From contig CBDBBO010000001.1 in NCBI GenBank assembly GCA_965203135.1, forward strand, positions 868,001-932,000: a stretch of 64,000 nt of DNA. The letters run 5' to 3'. The notes beneath the pieces are model-generated. The model had not been told where the DNA came from, searched no databases, and worked only from the letters and a program-made list of their open reading frames with translations. Positions 25,942 through 35,700 of this stretch are shown piece after piece. The position numbers and the translations under genes were made by a program. This DNA comes from CATOSD01 sp965203135 (GTDB lineage: Bacteria; Chloroflexota; Dehalococcoidia; Lucifugimonadales; CATOSD01). Every line of letters starts with the position of its first letter. The first letter of the stretch is position 1.

Positions 25942-26922
25942 ATGAGAGTCGGTAGGAACGGCTCTATGAGGCTAATGATGAAGTATTTCAGCGAAAGAGA
26001 AACTGCCGTAGTACCACGTGAGAGTGAGGAAATCAGCACGGTGGCTTGGAAGGGTCTTCTCGTACTGATCCGCAAGCGAGTGGACGATGACTCGTTCGGC
26101 GCACAATACCCGGACATCTGCCGGAACAGAACGTTCATTTACGGTGGCACAGTAGGCACGTTTGTTAAGGGTACCGACTCGGGCATGTTCAAAGATGCCG
26201 TGCTCGCTGAAATACCTAGACTAGCGAAATATGCGGACCAAGACATTGGGCCTATACTTCTTGAGCTAGGAAGTCCGGATAACCAACCGTCTACTCTGGA
26301 AATCCTTGACCTGATTGAGTTCTGTTGGAAGAGCCTCGGCAAGCCAAGAGTGATAGGCGAGCACCCCTTTTGGGGTATCTCCAACCATAACCACGTTGAA
26401 TTCGATGTGCAAGCCGGCAGGGATGAATTTCACTCGGAAGTCGAGACCATCTTCAGACGCAACGGCATTGCATACGAACTTACCGAACAAGGCCGAATAG
26501 AGCGTCTTGTTCCAATAGCACTCCAGGACATGCTACACAAGCACGACCTGAACACCAGTGACGCGGAACTTGACAGACTTTTGGACGCTGCTCATAGTAA
26601 GCTTCTCAACCCGCGTCCAGACGCGCGCCAGGAAGCGCTAGAGGCACTTTGGGGCGCATGGGAGAGACTCAAGACGTTGGACAGCCCCGGCGGCAAAAAG
26701 GCAAGCACAACTGCGATGCTTGACAAGACAGCAGGGAAAACATCTCCAATTTTCAGAGGCGAATTGGAGGAGGAGGCAACCAATCTCACGAGGATTGGAA
26801 ACAAGCTGCGTATTCGCCACTCGGAGATGAACCAAGAAATGCTCGCGTCCAATGAACACGCGGACTACCTGTTCTACAGGCTGTACAGCCTCATTCGGCT
26901 AATCATTCGGTCAAGGCAGTAA
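25942..26922 (+). CDS. Hypothetical protein with possible abortive-infection-like C-terminus
   Basis: A protein of about 326 residues that I cannot assign. The start is uncertain: the GTG at 25921, the ATG at 25933 and the ATG at 25942 (chosen, MRVGRNGSMRLMMKYFSERE) are all possible. The N-terminal half contains a helix-rich part and QPSTLEILDLIEFCWKSLGK. The last 90 residues (ARQEALEALWGAWERLKTL, then NLTRIGNKLRIRHSEMNQE) resemble in layout the C-terminal helices of AbiJ-like proteins, where a final R-x-R-H could be a HEPN-type RNase motif. This likeness is a visual judgement only. The gene is AT-richer than its surroundings. Confidence 0.55.
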   Translation: MRVGRNGSMRLMMKYFSERETAVVPRESEEISTVAWKGLLVLIRKRVDDDSFGAQYPDICRNRTFIYGGTVGTFVKGTDSGMFKDAVLAEIPRLAKYADQDIGPILLELGSPDNQPSTLEILDLIEFCWKSLGKPRVIGEHPFWGISNHNHVEFDVQAGRDEFHSEVETIFRRNGIAYELTEQGRIERLVPIALQDMLHKHDLNTSDAELDRLLDAAHSKLLNPRPDARQEALEALWGAWERLKTLDSPGGKKASTTAMLDKTAGKTSPIFRGELEEEATNLTRIGNKLRIRHSEMNQEMLASNEHADYLFYRLYSLIRLIIRSRQ

Positions 26923-27153
26923 CCTTACGTTCCCGAGACAATGCAACCACACTGTCCAGCAAATCCCCCAGTGTCAGTGTGGGATTCGACGTCCTGTCTC
27001 TGGTGACTTCGACTTCGCAGATTCTCCCGAGGATCAACAAGCCCCGCAAGTGGCACGCCGCGCTCTTCGAGCGCGTTGCCGGTTTGGGGTACACTGAGTA
27101 TGGTTCGGGTAAGTTGCAGAGGCACGAACACTTGACTGGACAGGTGGAAGCAA

Positions 27154-27561
27154 ATGGCGACGGAACGCGAATACAGACTGCCGAACCGGGAATTCGGCGG
27201 GAAGTACCAGAAGCTGCGAGTGTACCTGGAGGCCCACCCACGCCGGGAGTGGCGGACCACATTCAGCAACATCGAGTCCATCCTGGGCTTCGAGCTGCCC
27301 GCGTCCGCGCGAAAGCACGACGCCTGGTGGTCCAACGAAAAGAAAGGCGGCCGCCACAGCCAAGCCGTGGCGTGGACTGCCGCCGGCTGGGAGACGGCGG
27401 AGGTGGACATGGAGGCGGAGACTGTGCTGTTCAGGCCGAAGAAGCGCCCTAGAACCTTGACTGCCGGTATCCTCGATGCCGAATGGCCCGGACGTCACAT
27501 GGGACCGTGGCCGAATGGCCTCAGCCTGAGGCGAGAGGACATGTACGAGGACAGGATCTAG
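27154..27561 (+). CDS. DUF7662 domain protein
   Basis: The 135-residue protein has the DUF7662 layout. It starts KYQKLRVYLEAHPRREWRTT, then NIESILGFELPASARKHDAWW, SQAVAWTAAGWETAEVDMEA and the closing strand VLFRPKK. Members are small stand-alone proteins with no established function. The stop codon TAG (27559-27561) spans the left junction of an IS element. Without the IS, the stop would lie only 10 nt before the PIN nuclease gene at 28380, so both probably formed one operon. Confidence 0.8.
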   Translation: MATEREYRLPNREFGGKYQKLRVYLEAHPRREWRTTFSNIESILGFELPASARKHDAWWSNEKKGGRHSQAVAWTAAGWETAEVDMEAETVLFRPKKRPRTLTAGILDAEWPGRHMGPWPNGLSLRREDMYEDRI

Positions 27562-27575
27562 GTAGTGTTGACATT

Positions 27576-27944
27576 TCATCTTAGCCATATGAGAGCGCCT
27601 GTGAAATGGAGGAACCCGAGGTACCTGTTCGCCAGTTTATCGAATCGGGAGAAGATGCGGCGGAAGTGCTTGATCTTACCGATGAAACACTCGACAAGAT
27701 GACGCTCTCGGTACAGGTACTCATCGTATGAGTGCGGCGCCCTTCTGTTGGAGCGAGACGGAATCACCGGGACAGCCCCATTGTCGACGACCAACTCGCG
27801 AACGTGATCGGCGTCGTATGCCCGGTCGGCTATCACATGCTCACTCTCGGTACCGGATATGAGTTCGGCAGCTTGAGTCACATCGTGCTCTTGTCCTGCG
27901 GTCAGCGTAAATCTCAAGGGATTGCCCAGACCATCGACACTCAC
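27576..27944 (-). CDS. IS5-family transposase, second frame (orfB)
   Basis: The C-terminal DDE half, continuing from orfA by -1 frameshift. It has HVIADRAYDADHVRELV with the second Asp, the Y-x2-R-x3-E-like core YLYRERHLVECFIGKIKHF with the Glu, and RYLGFLHFTGALIWLR at the end. The stop lies at the left inverted repeat. An ATG overlapping the orfA stop (ATGA) could also allow separate translation. No internal stop or deletion is seen, so the transposase looks intact. Confidence 0.93.
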   Translation of the reverse strand: MSVDGLGNPLRFTLTAGQEHDVTQAAELISGTESEHVIADRAYDADHVRELVVDNGAVPVIPSRSNRRAPHSYDEYLYRERHLVECFIGKIKHFRRIFSRFDKLANRYLGFLHFTGALIWLR

Positions 27945-28354
27945 GTGGACCTTTGTAGAGAACCCGCCCCGACTTCGACCGAGGGCTTGGGACGCTTGCC
28001 CACCGTTTTTTTGGGTGCGCCAGCGGCAGAATGATGGGCCCGCACTACGGTGCTGTCGATGATGAGGTTCTCCATGTCGGGGTCATCGACAAAATACTGA
28101 TGCATACGTTCCCATATCCCATGATCGCACCATCGGGCGAACCGTTTGTAGATGCTGTTCCAATTGCCATATTCGGCTGGGAGCATCCTCCACTGCGCAC
28201 CAGTCCGAGCAATCCACAAGACGGCCTCGATGAAACGCTTGCAATCGGCTTCCTTTCCGACGTACAAATCGGGCTGGCTACGAAGAAACTCCAGCACCTT
28301 TGGCCACTGTTCGGGAGATAGTGTGACTGTTGACATATACCTAGTATAATGCAA
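27941..28354 (-). CDS. IS5-family transposase, first frame (orfA)
   Basis: The frame gives the N-terminal DUF4096-like part (LSPEQWPKVLEFLRSQPDLY, RTGAQWRMLPAEYGNWNSIY, RWCDHGIWERMHQYF) and the first catalytic Asp in LIIDSTVVRAHHSAAGAPKK. A seven-A run at APKK (minus strand A AAA AAA near 28008-28014) is a classic -1 slippery site. After slippage the reading continues NGGQASQALGRSRGGFSTK and into orfB. The unshifted frame ends GSLQRST. The first Met codons lie inside the right inverted repeat; MSTVTLSPEQW is a likely start. Confidence 0.93.
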   Translation of the reverse strand: MHYTRYMSTVTLSPEQWPKVLEFLRSQPDLYVGKEADCKRFIEAVLWIARTGAQWRMLPAEYGNWNSIYKRFARWCDHGIWERMHQYFVDDPDMENLIIDSTVVRAHHSAAGAPKKTVGKRPKPSVEVGAGSLQRST

Positions 28355-28379
28355 ATGTCAACACTACCTAGTTCCTCCC

Positions 28380-28802
28380 ATGTTCGTGGACACAAACGTC
28401 CTTGTACAGTCTCGAACCATCAACGCGCCCGAATACTTCCGCGCCAGGGCAATGCTGGTAAGGGCCTCTGCACAAACAGGCCCTCTGCGAATCAGCCGTC
28501 AGATCATGAGGGAGTATCTGGCCGTAATCACCCGGCCGCAGTCCTGGGCGGTCGCCACGCCTATGGACGAAGCGCTCGATGACATCAACTGGCTGAGTGA
28601 GAACTTCGAGATTCTCGAGGACGGGCCTGCTGTCACCGAAACGCTGATTGCGCTGTGTCGGGAAGTGCCCGTCGGCGGCCGGCAGATTCACGACGCGAAC
28701 ATCGTGGCCACCATGCTGGCGCACGGAGAGCGACGGCTGTTGACGTTCAACACGGTGGACTTTCGCCGGTACGGCGACCGGATCGCGCTGGTGAGCTCCT
28801 AG
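28380..28802 (+). CDS. PIN-domain ribonuclease (VapC-like)
   Basis: The 140-residue protein has the PIN fold with acidic residues Asp4 (MFVDTNVLVQ), Glu45 (IMREYLAVITRP), Asp105 (QIHDANIVATM) and Asp127 (LLTFNTVDFRRY). These residues coordinate Mg2+ for RNA cleavage in VapC toxins. No VapB-like antitoxin gene lies directly upstream; the nearest upstream gene before the IS insertion is DUF7662. The IS5 element now lies 11 nt before its ATG, so its original promoter may be cut off or replaced by an outward one. Confidence 0.9.
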   Translation: MFVDTNVLVQSRTINAPEYFRARAMLVRASAQTGPLRISRQIMREYLAVITRPQSWAVATPMDEALDDINWLSENFEILEDGPAVTETLIALCREVPVGGRQIHDANIVATMLAHGERRLLTFNTVDFRRYGDRIALVSS

Positions 28803-28918
28803 CCTCCCCTACCCGCCACTTGACCGGCTCGCGGCGCGGACTGTAACCTTAGCTTGCGGCGGCGCGGCTCTGCCCACGTGGGGCGGCGCGCTCGCACTCC
28901 CCAAACAGGAGACGCCAC

Positions 28919-29200
28919 GTGTGCACATACAACATCGAGAAGGCCGAGATCACCGGCAGCGGCAAAGGGCCACAGGGCTGGTTCAGCCTGAACGAGGCGC
29001 GGGTGTACTACGACCACCCCTTCCACTCGCCGGCCGACCACACCCTGAACATCGACTTCGTGAACGACGCCCATGGCCTGGGCGCCCGCGTCGCGGTGGA
29101 GCTGAGCGCCGAGTCGGCGCTGAAGCTCGTCGACAGCATCATGGCCGCGCTCGACACCGCGCAGGCGCAGCACGAGATAGCCGCGCTGCAGTCGCGATAG
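28919..29200 (+). CDS. DUF6295 family protein
   Basis: A 93-residue protein with the DUF6295 pattern: MCTYNIEKAEITGSGKGPQG, ARVYYDHPFHSP, HTLNIDFVND and ARVAVELSAESALKLVDSI. The family function is not known. The GTG start follows AGGAG at a good distance. It precedes an aminotransferase gene on the same strand by 37 nt, a possible two-gene unit. Confidence 0.8.
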   Translation: MCTYNIEKAEITGSGKGPQGWFSLNEARVYYDHPFHSPADHTLNIDFVNDAHGLGARVAVELSAESALKLVDSIMAALDTAQAQHEIAALQSR

Positions 29201-29237
29201 GCGCGCCTAATCCAGCGCGACCGCGGGGAGGCACGAG

Positions 29238-30404
29238 ATGAGATTGGCCAGCAGGATGAGCCGACTGGGTACCGAGACGGCGTTCGAGGTGCTCGCCAAA
29301 GCGCGGATGCTGGAAGCTGAGGGGATGGACGTGGTCCACCTCGAGATCGGCGAGCCGGACTACGATACGCCCGAGAACGTGGTGCGCGCCGGCGTGGACG
29401 CGCTGAGCGGCGGCTTCACCCACTACGGCCCGTCTCCCGGCCTGCCCGACGTGCGCGCCCGCATCGCACAGGAGATCGCGGATACCCGCGGGATCTCCGT
29501 TTCGGGGGACAACGTGGTGGTGACCCCGGGCGGCAAGCCCATCATGTTCTTCGTCCTGCTCGCGCTCGCCGAGCACGGCGACGAGGTGCTCTACCCCAAT
29601 CCCGGCTTTCCCATCTACGAGTCGATGATCAACTTCGCAGGCGCGGAGGCCGTCCCCATGCCCCTGCGCGAAGACAGCGATTTCAACGTCGACGTGGACG
29701 AAGTGGCCGAACAAATAACCCCCGCCACCAAGCTGATGATCATCAACTCGCCCAACAATCCTTGTGGCAGCGTGATGAGCCGCGAGGAGCTACGAGCTCT
29801 CGCCGAGCTGGCCGTGGAGCGCGACGTGATGGTGCTGGCCGACGAGATCTACAGCCGCTTTCTGTACGAGGGCGAGCACCATAGCATAACCGCGTTCCCT
29901 GGCATGACCGAGCGCACGATCATCCTGGACGGCTTCTCCAAGACCTACGCCATGACGGGCTGGCGGCTCGGCTACGGCGTGATGCCGCTGGAGCTGGTGG
30001 AGCCGATTTCGCGGCTGATGACCAACAGCGTGTCCTGCACGGCCAGCTTCACGCAGATGGCAGCCATCGAGGCACTAGACGGCCCGCAGGACGACGCCTA
30101 CGGCATGGTGGAGGAGTTCAAGCGCCGCCGCAACCTGATAGTGGACGGCCTCAACGCCATCCCCGGCATACGCTGCCCCATGCCGAAGGGAGCGTTCTAC
30201 GTGTTCCCCAACGTGGAGGGCACCGGGCTAAGCAGCGCCGAGTTCGCCGAACGGCTGCTGCAGGAGGCGGGCGTCGCGTGCCTCTCGGGCGAGTCGTTCG
30301 GAGCCTACGGCAAGGGCTACGTGCGCTTCTCCTTCGCCAACTCGGCGGAGAACATCCAGAAGGCGCTGGAGCGAATAGCCGACTTCGTCGCTAAGGTCGC
30401 CTAG
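29238..30404 (+). CDS. Class I/II pyridoxal phosphate aminotransferase
   Basis: The 388-residue fold type I aminotransferase resembles the aspartate/AspC-like group. It has FEVLAKARMLEAEGMDVVHL, EIGEPDYDTPENV, MIINSPNNPCGSVMS, MVLADEIYSRFLYEG, and the PLP lysine in DGFSKTYAMTGWRLGYG. A good ribosome site (GGGGAGG) precedes the ATG. Its stop overlaps the stop of the opposing comF-like gene by 4 nt. Substrate choice cannot be read from sequence. Confidence 0.93.
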   Translation: MRLASRMSRLGTETAFEVLAKARMLEAEGMDVVHLEIGEPDYDTPENVVRAGVDALSGGFTHYGPSPGLPDVRARIAQEIADTRGISVSGDNVVVTPGGKPIMFFVLLALAEHGDEVLYPNPGFPIYESMINFAGAEAVPMPLREDSDFNVDVDEVAEQITPATKLMIINSPNNPCGSVMSREELRALAELAVERDVMVLADEIYSRFLYEGEHHSITAFPGMTERTIILDGFSKTYAMTGWRLGYGVMPLELVEPISRLMTNSVSCTASFTQMAAIEALDGPQDDAYGMVEEFKRRRNLIVDGLNAIPGIRCPMPKGAFYVFPNVEGTGLSSAEFAERLLQEAGVACLSGESFGAYGKGYVRFSFANSAENIQKALERIADFVAKVA

Positions 30405-31156
30405 CCCCCGGAGCGCGTGCGGGCGACCGCGAGACCCCACACCTCGCGAGCGCCGCTATCCTTGAGCGCGCCCGCGCAGGCCGACATAGTCGCGCCGGTC
30501 GTGACGATGTCGTCAACGAGCAGCAGGCTCAGATCGTCCACCGGCTCCTCGCACACGAAACTACCCGCTACGTTGCTCCAGCGATTCACTCGCCCGGCCA
30601 CGCTTAGCTGTGACGGCGCGTCGCTCGTCCGCGACAGCAGCGCCTCCCGCACCTCCAGTCCCGTCGCCTTGCCCAGCTCGGCGGCCAGCAGCGCGGCCTG
30701 GTTGAAGCCGCGCTCGCGCAGCCGCCTGGGATGGGAGGGCACCGGCGCTATCGCGTCGGCGGTGATGCCGTACCGGGCCATGCACTCGGCGAGATGGCCC
30801 GCAAGTTCCGAGGCCATGGCCCGAACGTCCCCGAACTTGAACTGGATGAGCGCGCGCCGCACGAGGCTGTCCCGCGAGTAGACGTAGGGGGCGCGTATGC
30901 CGTCCACGGCGACTGGCGCGGAGCGGCACCAGCCGCAGCGTCCGAGCACGTCCGGCTCGGCGCACACGACGCAGAATCGCGGCGGCACGAGCCTCGGCAC
31001 TCCCGCCAGGCAGTCGGCGCACATGCTGCTGCCCTCCCTGCCGCAGCCCAGGCACACGAAGGGGAAAACCGCGTCGAGCGTCTCTCTTGCGAACAGTTTT
31101 GCAAGCTTTTCGAGCAAAATCCTAAACTGCGCCCCCTTTCGCCTTCCAATGACCAA
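30401..31156 (-). CDS. ComF family phosphoribosyltransferase-like protein
   Basis: ComF-type protein of 251 residues. Two zinc knuckles lie at the N-terminus (CLGCGREGSSMCADC, then CVVCAEPDVLGRCGWC). The middle has ALIQFKFGDVRAMA and RERGFNQAALLAAELG, and the PRPP-binding loop is LLLVDDIVTTGATMSAC. In competent bacteria ComF aids DNA uptake, but many non-competent bacteria have it. The start at 31156 is a TTG with uncertain support; the N-terminal 30 residues are variable. Confidence 0.88.
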   Translation of the reverse strand: MVIGRRKGAQFRILLEKLAKLFARETLDAVFPFVCLGCGREGSSMCADCLAGVPRLVPPRFCVVCAEPDVLGRCGWCRSAPVAVDGIRAPYVYSRDSLVRRALIQFKFGDVRAMASELAGHLAECMARYGITADAIAPVPSHPRRLRERGFNQAALLAAELGKATGLEVREALLSRTSDAPSQLSVAGRVNRWSNVAGSFVCEEPVDDLSLLLVDDIVTTGATMSACAGALKDSGAREVWGLAVARTRSGG

Positions 31157-31288
31157 CTACTGGGGCTAAAATGCCGCATTGTCGCCCCGTGCCTTTTCGG
31201 GGAGTTCCGTGCCGGGCGAGCCGGCATCTTTTCCGGCGAGTGCCAAGCCGGCGGCGTTGGCTAACCATATGATAGCGGCTGCACGGCC

Positions 31289-32641
31289 TTGTTGGTTAAC
31301 TACAAAAGCCTTGGCGCCCCGAAGAGGACGATAGGGAGGGTCCGCTCCCTTCGGACGTTCGACGCTTTCCACAATCGTAGCTTCCGTTTCCTGTGGCCCG
31401 CGAACTTCTTCTCCTACATTTCGCGGTGGATGCAGATGACGATGCTGGTGTGGTACGTGCTCGAGCTGACCGGCTCGGCGTTCCAGGTCGCGCTCGTGGG
31501 GTTCTTCGGCATGGCGCCGATGCTCTTCCTGGGCATCCTGGGAGGCGCGCTGGCCGACCGGTTCGACCGGCGTCGTCTGCTGCTGAGCGTGCAGTTCGCC
31601 AACTTCGTCGGAGCGGGCGTCACCACCGCGCTGCTGGTGACCGGAATGCTGGACGTGTGGCACGCATTCGTGCTCATCTCGATCAGCGGCGTGGGCTGGG
31701 CGCTTGACTCCCCTTCCCGCCGGTCGATCATCCTCAACCTCGTGGGCAGGGCCGCCGTGACCAACGCCGTGGCGCTGGACTCGATGGCGATGCACTCCAG
31801 CCGCATGGCCGGCCCCGCGCTGGCGGGAGTTCTCATCAGCCTGGTCGACGTCCCCAGGGGGTTCTTCGTAATCCTGGCCTTCTACGCCCTGTCGCTTACG
31901 CTCATGTGGCTGGTGAGGCTGTCGCCGGAGCAGCCCGGCGGCGGGACGCAGTCTCGCGGCGCGTCCTCGCAGGGCATTCTGCGCAACCTCGCCGAGGGGC
32001 TTGTGTACGTGCGCGGCAATCGCACCATCATCGCCACAATCATGGTCACCGTCATAATGAACCTGTTCGTGTTCTCGTACATGCAGATGGTGCCTGTCAT
32101 CGCCGTTGAGGTGCTCGAGGTGGGTCCGGGTCCGATGGGCGTGCTGATGGGCGTGGACGGCTTTGGCTCGCTGATGGGATCGGTGCTGATAGCATCCGCG
32201 TCCAACATACGCCACCACGGGCGCGTTTACCTGATCGGCTCGACGATAGCCATAGCCGCGCTGTTGCTGTTCTCGCTGTCGCGCTCCTACGAGCTGTCGT
32301 TCGGGATACTGCTGGTGCTGGGACTCGGCGGCGCGGGGTTCGGCACGATGCAGTCGCTGATCGTGATGCTGGTGTCGCGGGAGGAGATGCGTGGCCGGGC
32401 GCTGGGGGTCATAAGCCTGGCCATCGGGACGGGGCCGCTGGGCCTGCTGATGACGGGCGCGGTAGCGGACTGGCTCTCACCGACAACGGCGATAGGTATA
32501 AACGCATCGGTCGGCCTGGCGCTGATGGCGCTGGTCGCGGTGTTCATGCCGTCCCTGCGCCGCGAGACCATGCATGCCGAGCGCCCCCCGGAGCCCACAG
32601 AGCAGGCAGAGCAGCCCGAGACGACCCTGCGCCCGGCGTGA
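31289..32641 (+). CDS. MFS transporter, EntS/MFS_3 type
   Basis: The 450-residue protein has about 12 hydrophobic segments and MFS marks. NRSFRFLWPANFFSYISRWM opens the fold, followed by LGGALADRFDRRRLL as the loop 2-3 motif. SRMAGPALAGVLI and REEMRGRALGVISLAIGTGP come later. The type resembles enterobactin exporter EntS, so efflux of a small molecule is likely. The TTG start is uncertain; translation could begin at a later codon before TFDAFHNRSF. The tail is rich in Glu/Gln/Pro. Confidence 0.88.
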   Translation: MLVNYKSLGAPKRTIGRVRSLRTFDAFHNRSFRFLWPANFFSYISRWMQMTMLVWYVLELTGSAFQVALVGFFGMAPMLFLGILGGALADRFDRRRLLLSVQFANFVGAGVTTALLVTGMLDVWHAFVLISISGVGWALDSPSRRSIILNLVGRAAVTNAVALDSMAMHSSRMAGPALAGVLISLVDVPRGFFVILAFYALSLTLMWLVRLSPEQPGGGTQSRGASSQGILRNLAEGLVYVRGNRTIIATIMVTVIMNLFVFSYMQMVPVIAVEVLEVGPGPMGVLMGVDGFGSLMGSVLIASASNIRHHGRVYLIGSTIAIAALLLFSLSRSYELSFGILLVLGLGGAGFGTMQSLIVMLVSREEMRGRALGVISLAIGTGPLGLLMTGAVADWLSPTTAIGINASVGLALMALVAVFMPSLRRETMHAERPPEPTEQAEQPETTLRPA

Positions 32642-32653
32642 GACTTCCAAGAA

Positions 32654-32774
32654 GTCCCTTCCTCCTCGCAGGGCTAACAGGGGTAGGCAACACCACTACT
32701 GAGCCTTCCTGATTGTCGCTTCCCCCTCGATAGGGGAAAGAGCCTGCCCTGAGCTTGTCGAAGGGATGGGGGTG
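32654..32774. repeat. Intergenic palindrome, degenerate unit and unit with nested element
   Basis: A degenerate unit at 32654-32680 and a second at 32715-32774, whose right arm is interrupted by AGCCTGCCCTGAGCTTGTCG (from 32741) plus AAGGG, before GATGGGGGTG resumes. It lies between converging genes. Confidence 0.75.
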
Positions 32775-32797
32775 GCGAACGGAATACAGCCGCCACC

Positions 32798-35700
32798 CTA
32801 CCCCCCGTCGTCATACGTACCGCCGTGCAGTCGCCTGTACAGCGCGCGAAACTCCGTTTCGAGTCCTGGCGGAGTGTGCTTCAGGAACGCGCGGTAGATT
32901 TCTTCTTCGGTCGCCGGACCCCATGTCGTGCGGCGCTGCACGTATAGGTCCCTCAGCGCCGCCGACGTCGTCTGCTCACCCAAGGTCAAGGCCAGCATTA
33001 TCAGGAAGTGCTCGCCCATAACGTAGTTGCAATGGTGGGGGCGTCCTGTGGTTAGACGAGCCTGCAACTTGTTTAGTTGTTGGATGTTGCGTAAGTCGTT
33101 GCCGGCGTGGCAGACTGTTTCCATTTCCCTCTGGACATTGCGCCTGCGCTCATCGAGGCCTTCCACGCCGAGTTCGTCCCACGTTATCGCCCGCATCAAC
33201 TCTGCACCGCCTTCAGTCAGCCATTGGGGACCTATGCCGCCGACGAAGTAGTAGTGCGCCACCTCGTGGTATACGAGCGACCGCGAAAGCCGGTTTAAGC
33301 CGTATCTGGCGAGCGCGAGGTAAGTGCCGGCATGATATCCATCATCCCCATGCCTGGGCCAAGACGGGACCACCATGATGGCGTCAGCCACTGGGAACGG
33401 TACTCCCATGAACGCCTCGCCGGCCCGCACGACATCTTCCATCATACGCAGCGTGTCTTCATCCTCAGGGAAAGGGCTGGGATCGAACGCCCATAAGCGG
33501 ACTTCGCCCGCGAGGGGCAGCGAGATGGTCTTGGATTTCACGTAGTAGGAGAGGACGAGGTCGTCGTACAGTGTGGGTAGTTTGCGTCCTATATCGCCCA
33601 GGATTGTAAGCAAGGCCATGTCTTCATCGTTCAGACCATCGGCGTACCACGGAGCCTCGGCCAGTCGAACCATCCGGCCGTCCCGACTGAGCTCGCCCAT
33701 AACTTGGATAGCATCGGCCTCGACCTTGGATATTCCATCTGCAACCCACAGAGACTCCGTCACGGTCCGGGCGAGCGCCACGTCCTTATCAGCAATCCCA
33801 CCAATGCCAGTTAACACGTCCCTCTCTTCTTCAGACATGTCGTCGGCTAACCATGGATAATCCACTATAATCTGAGCGAGAGCAAGGTTCTTCTCGGTAA
33901 GCTCGCGCAGTGAGTAGAGCGCATCCTGCTCATGTCCAGTCAGGCCGTCTGTCAGCCACGACATCCGCGTTACAACTAGGGCTAGCGCCGCGTCGCTCTT
34001 CGCAATCCAGGGCAGAGCGGAGATAGCCCACCTCTCAGCTTCGGACACTTCGTCGGTTAGCCATGGATACTCCGCCACGGTCCAAGCGAGCTCCAGGTCT
34101 TTCTCGCCAAGGCCGCGCAGATCGAATACTACCCATCTCTCATGCTCGGACACCGCGTCAACCAGCCACGGCAATTCCAAGAGGGTGTGTACTATCGCCG
34201 TATCTATGGCGGATAGCCTCCTCAAATCGTGGAGCGCATTCATTGCGTGTTCGGATAGCCCACTTGTCAGCCATGGCAGTTCAGCTACGGCGCGTGCGAG
34301 CGCCAGGTCATGGCCTGCGATTTCTCGCACCTCGGAGAACGCGAACGACTCGTCGTCCACTAGTCCATCGGCAATCCACGGGATCTCCACCACCCCTAGG
34401 GCCAACACCAGGTCCGCGTCCGCGGCCAACTCCACCATGACTCGAGCGAGTCCGGGATCACTCGACGAAAGCGAAATGACGTGCTCGATTGCCTGCACTT
34501 CCTCCGCGGACACACTATCTGCCAGTGAAGCTAGATCCACCACTTCCCGGCCGAGCGCAAGGTCGCGATCCGCAAGCTCGACCAGTGCCGAAATCGCGCC
34601 AGGCTCCACTTCGGATACGCCGTCCGAAATCCACGCTGACTCGGCTATGCTGCGGGCAAGCTGTAAGTCGCGCTCCGCAAGCTCGACCAGTGCCGAAATC
34701 GCGCCAGGCTCCACTTCGGATACGCCGTCCGAAATCCACGCTGACTCGGCTATGCTGCGGGCAAGCTGTAAGTCGCGCTCCGCAAGCTCGACCAGTGCCG
34801 AAATCGCGCCAGGCTCCACTTCGGATACGCCGTCCGAAATCCACGCTGACTCGGCTATGCTGCGGGCAAGCTGTAAGTCGCGCTCCGCAAGCTCGACCAG
34901 TGCCGAAATCGCGCCAGGCTCCACTTCGGATACGCCGTCCGAAATCCACGCTGACTCGGCTATGCTGCGGGCAAGCTGTAAGTCGCGCTCCGCAAGCTCG
35001 ACCAGTGCCGAAATCGCGCCAGGCTCCACTTCGGATACGCCGTCCGAAATCCACGCTGACTCGGCTATGCTGCGGGCAAGCTGTAAGTCGCGCTCCGCAA
35101 GCTCGACCAGTGCCGCGAGCGCGCTTGATTCCTCTTCGGATACGCCGTCCGAAATCCACGCCGATTCAGCAAAGCTTCGGGCGATAATCAGATCGAGGCT
35201 CATGAACTCGCCCAGCACCGCGAGCGCCGCAATCTCATGCGCGGACAGGTCGGCAGCCAGCCATGGCCACGCGGCGATATCCCGGGCTAGCGCAATGTCG
35301 CGCGTCGCGATATCGCCCATCATCGCCAGCACCGCCTCCTCGTTCTCTGACAAGTCGTCAGCCAACCATGGCAGTCTCACCACGGACAGGGCGAGCGACA
35401 AGTCGCCCTCGCCTAGCAACACCAGCGACGCTATTGGCCCATCGTCTTCGTGAAGCGATGTGTGTCCTGTGATCCACGGCAACGACAGCACTCCCTCCGC
35501 GAGCTCTGAGTCGAGCTCGCTTAGCGATGCGAGGTGACCGACCTCTCCTCTCCGGGATGCGACAGCCACCCACGAAAGCCTTTCCAGCGGCAGGTTGGCC
35601 GCTAGCCGAGCGAGCGCGGAGTGCCTTTCGGCGAGCATACCGAACGCAGAGAGCACACCCTGCTCGTACCTGCTCAAGCCGTCGGCCAGCCACGGCATTT

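Larger units (their letters stand above)
27561..28368 (-). mobile_element. IS5-family element (IS427-like group), complete
   Basis: An 808-bp element bounded by perfect 16-bp inverted repeats GGTAGTGTTGACATTT (27561-27576) and its complement (28353-28368). It is flanked by TA on both sides (27559-27560 and 28369-28370), so the target was CTAG with a 2-bp duplication. It encodes one transposase split into two frames joined by a -1 shift. Intact ends and flanks indicate recent insertion. Confidence 0.95.

Noticed and set aside
28380..28802. Classical VapBC pair
   Set aside because: No AbrB-, RHH- or Phd-like antitoxin frame lies directly upstream; the only candidate partner is DUF7662.
34576..35100. 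CRISPR-like regular repeats
   Set aside because: Units are 105 bp, contiguous, in frame with a coding sequence and without spacers.
34185..35453. Long open frame opposite the lipoprotein gene
   Set aside because: It is open only because the antisense of the 35-codon repeat has no stop; composition is Ser/Ala-rich and follows the repeat. The lipoprotein frame has signal, repeats and an active-site motif.
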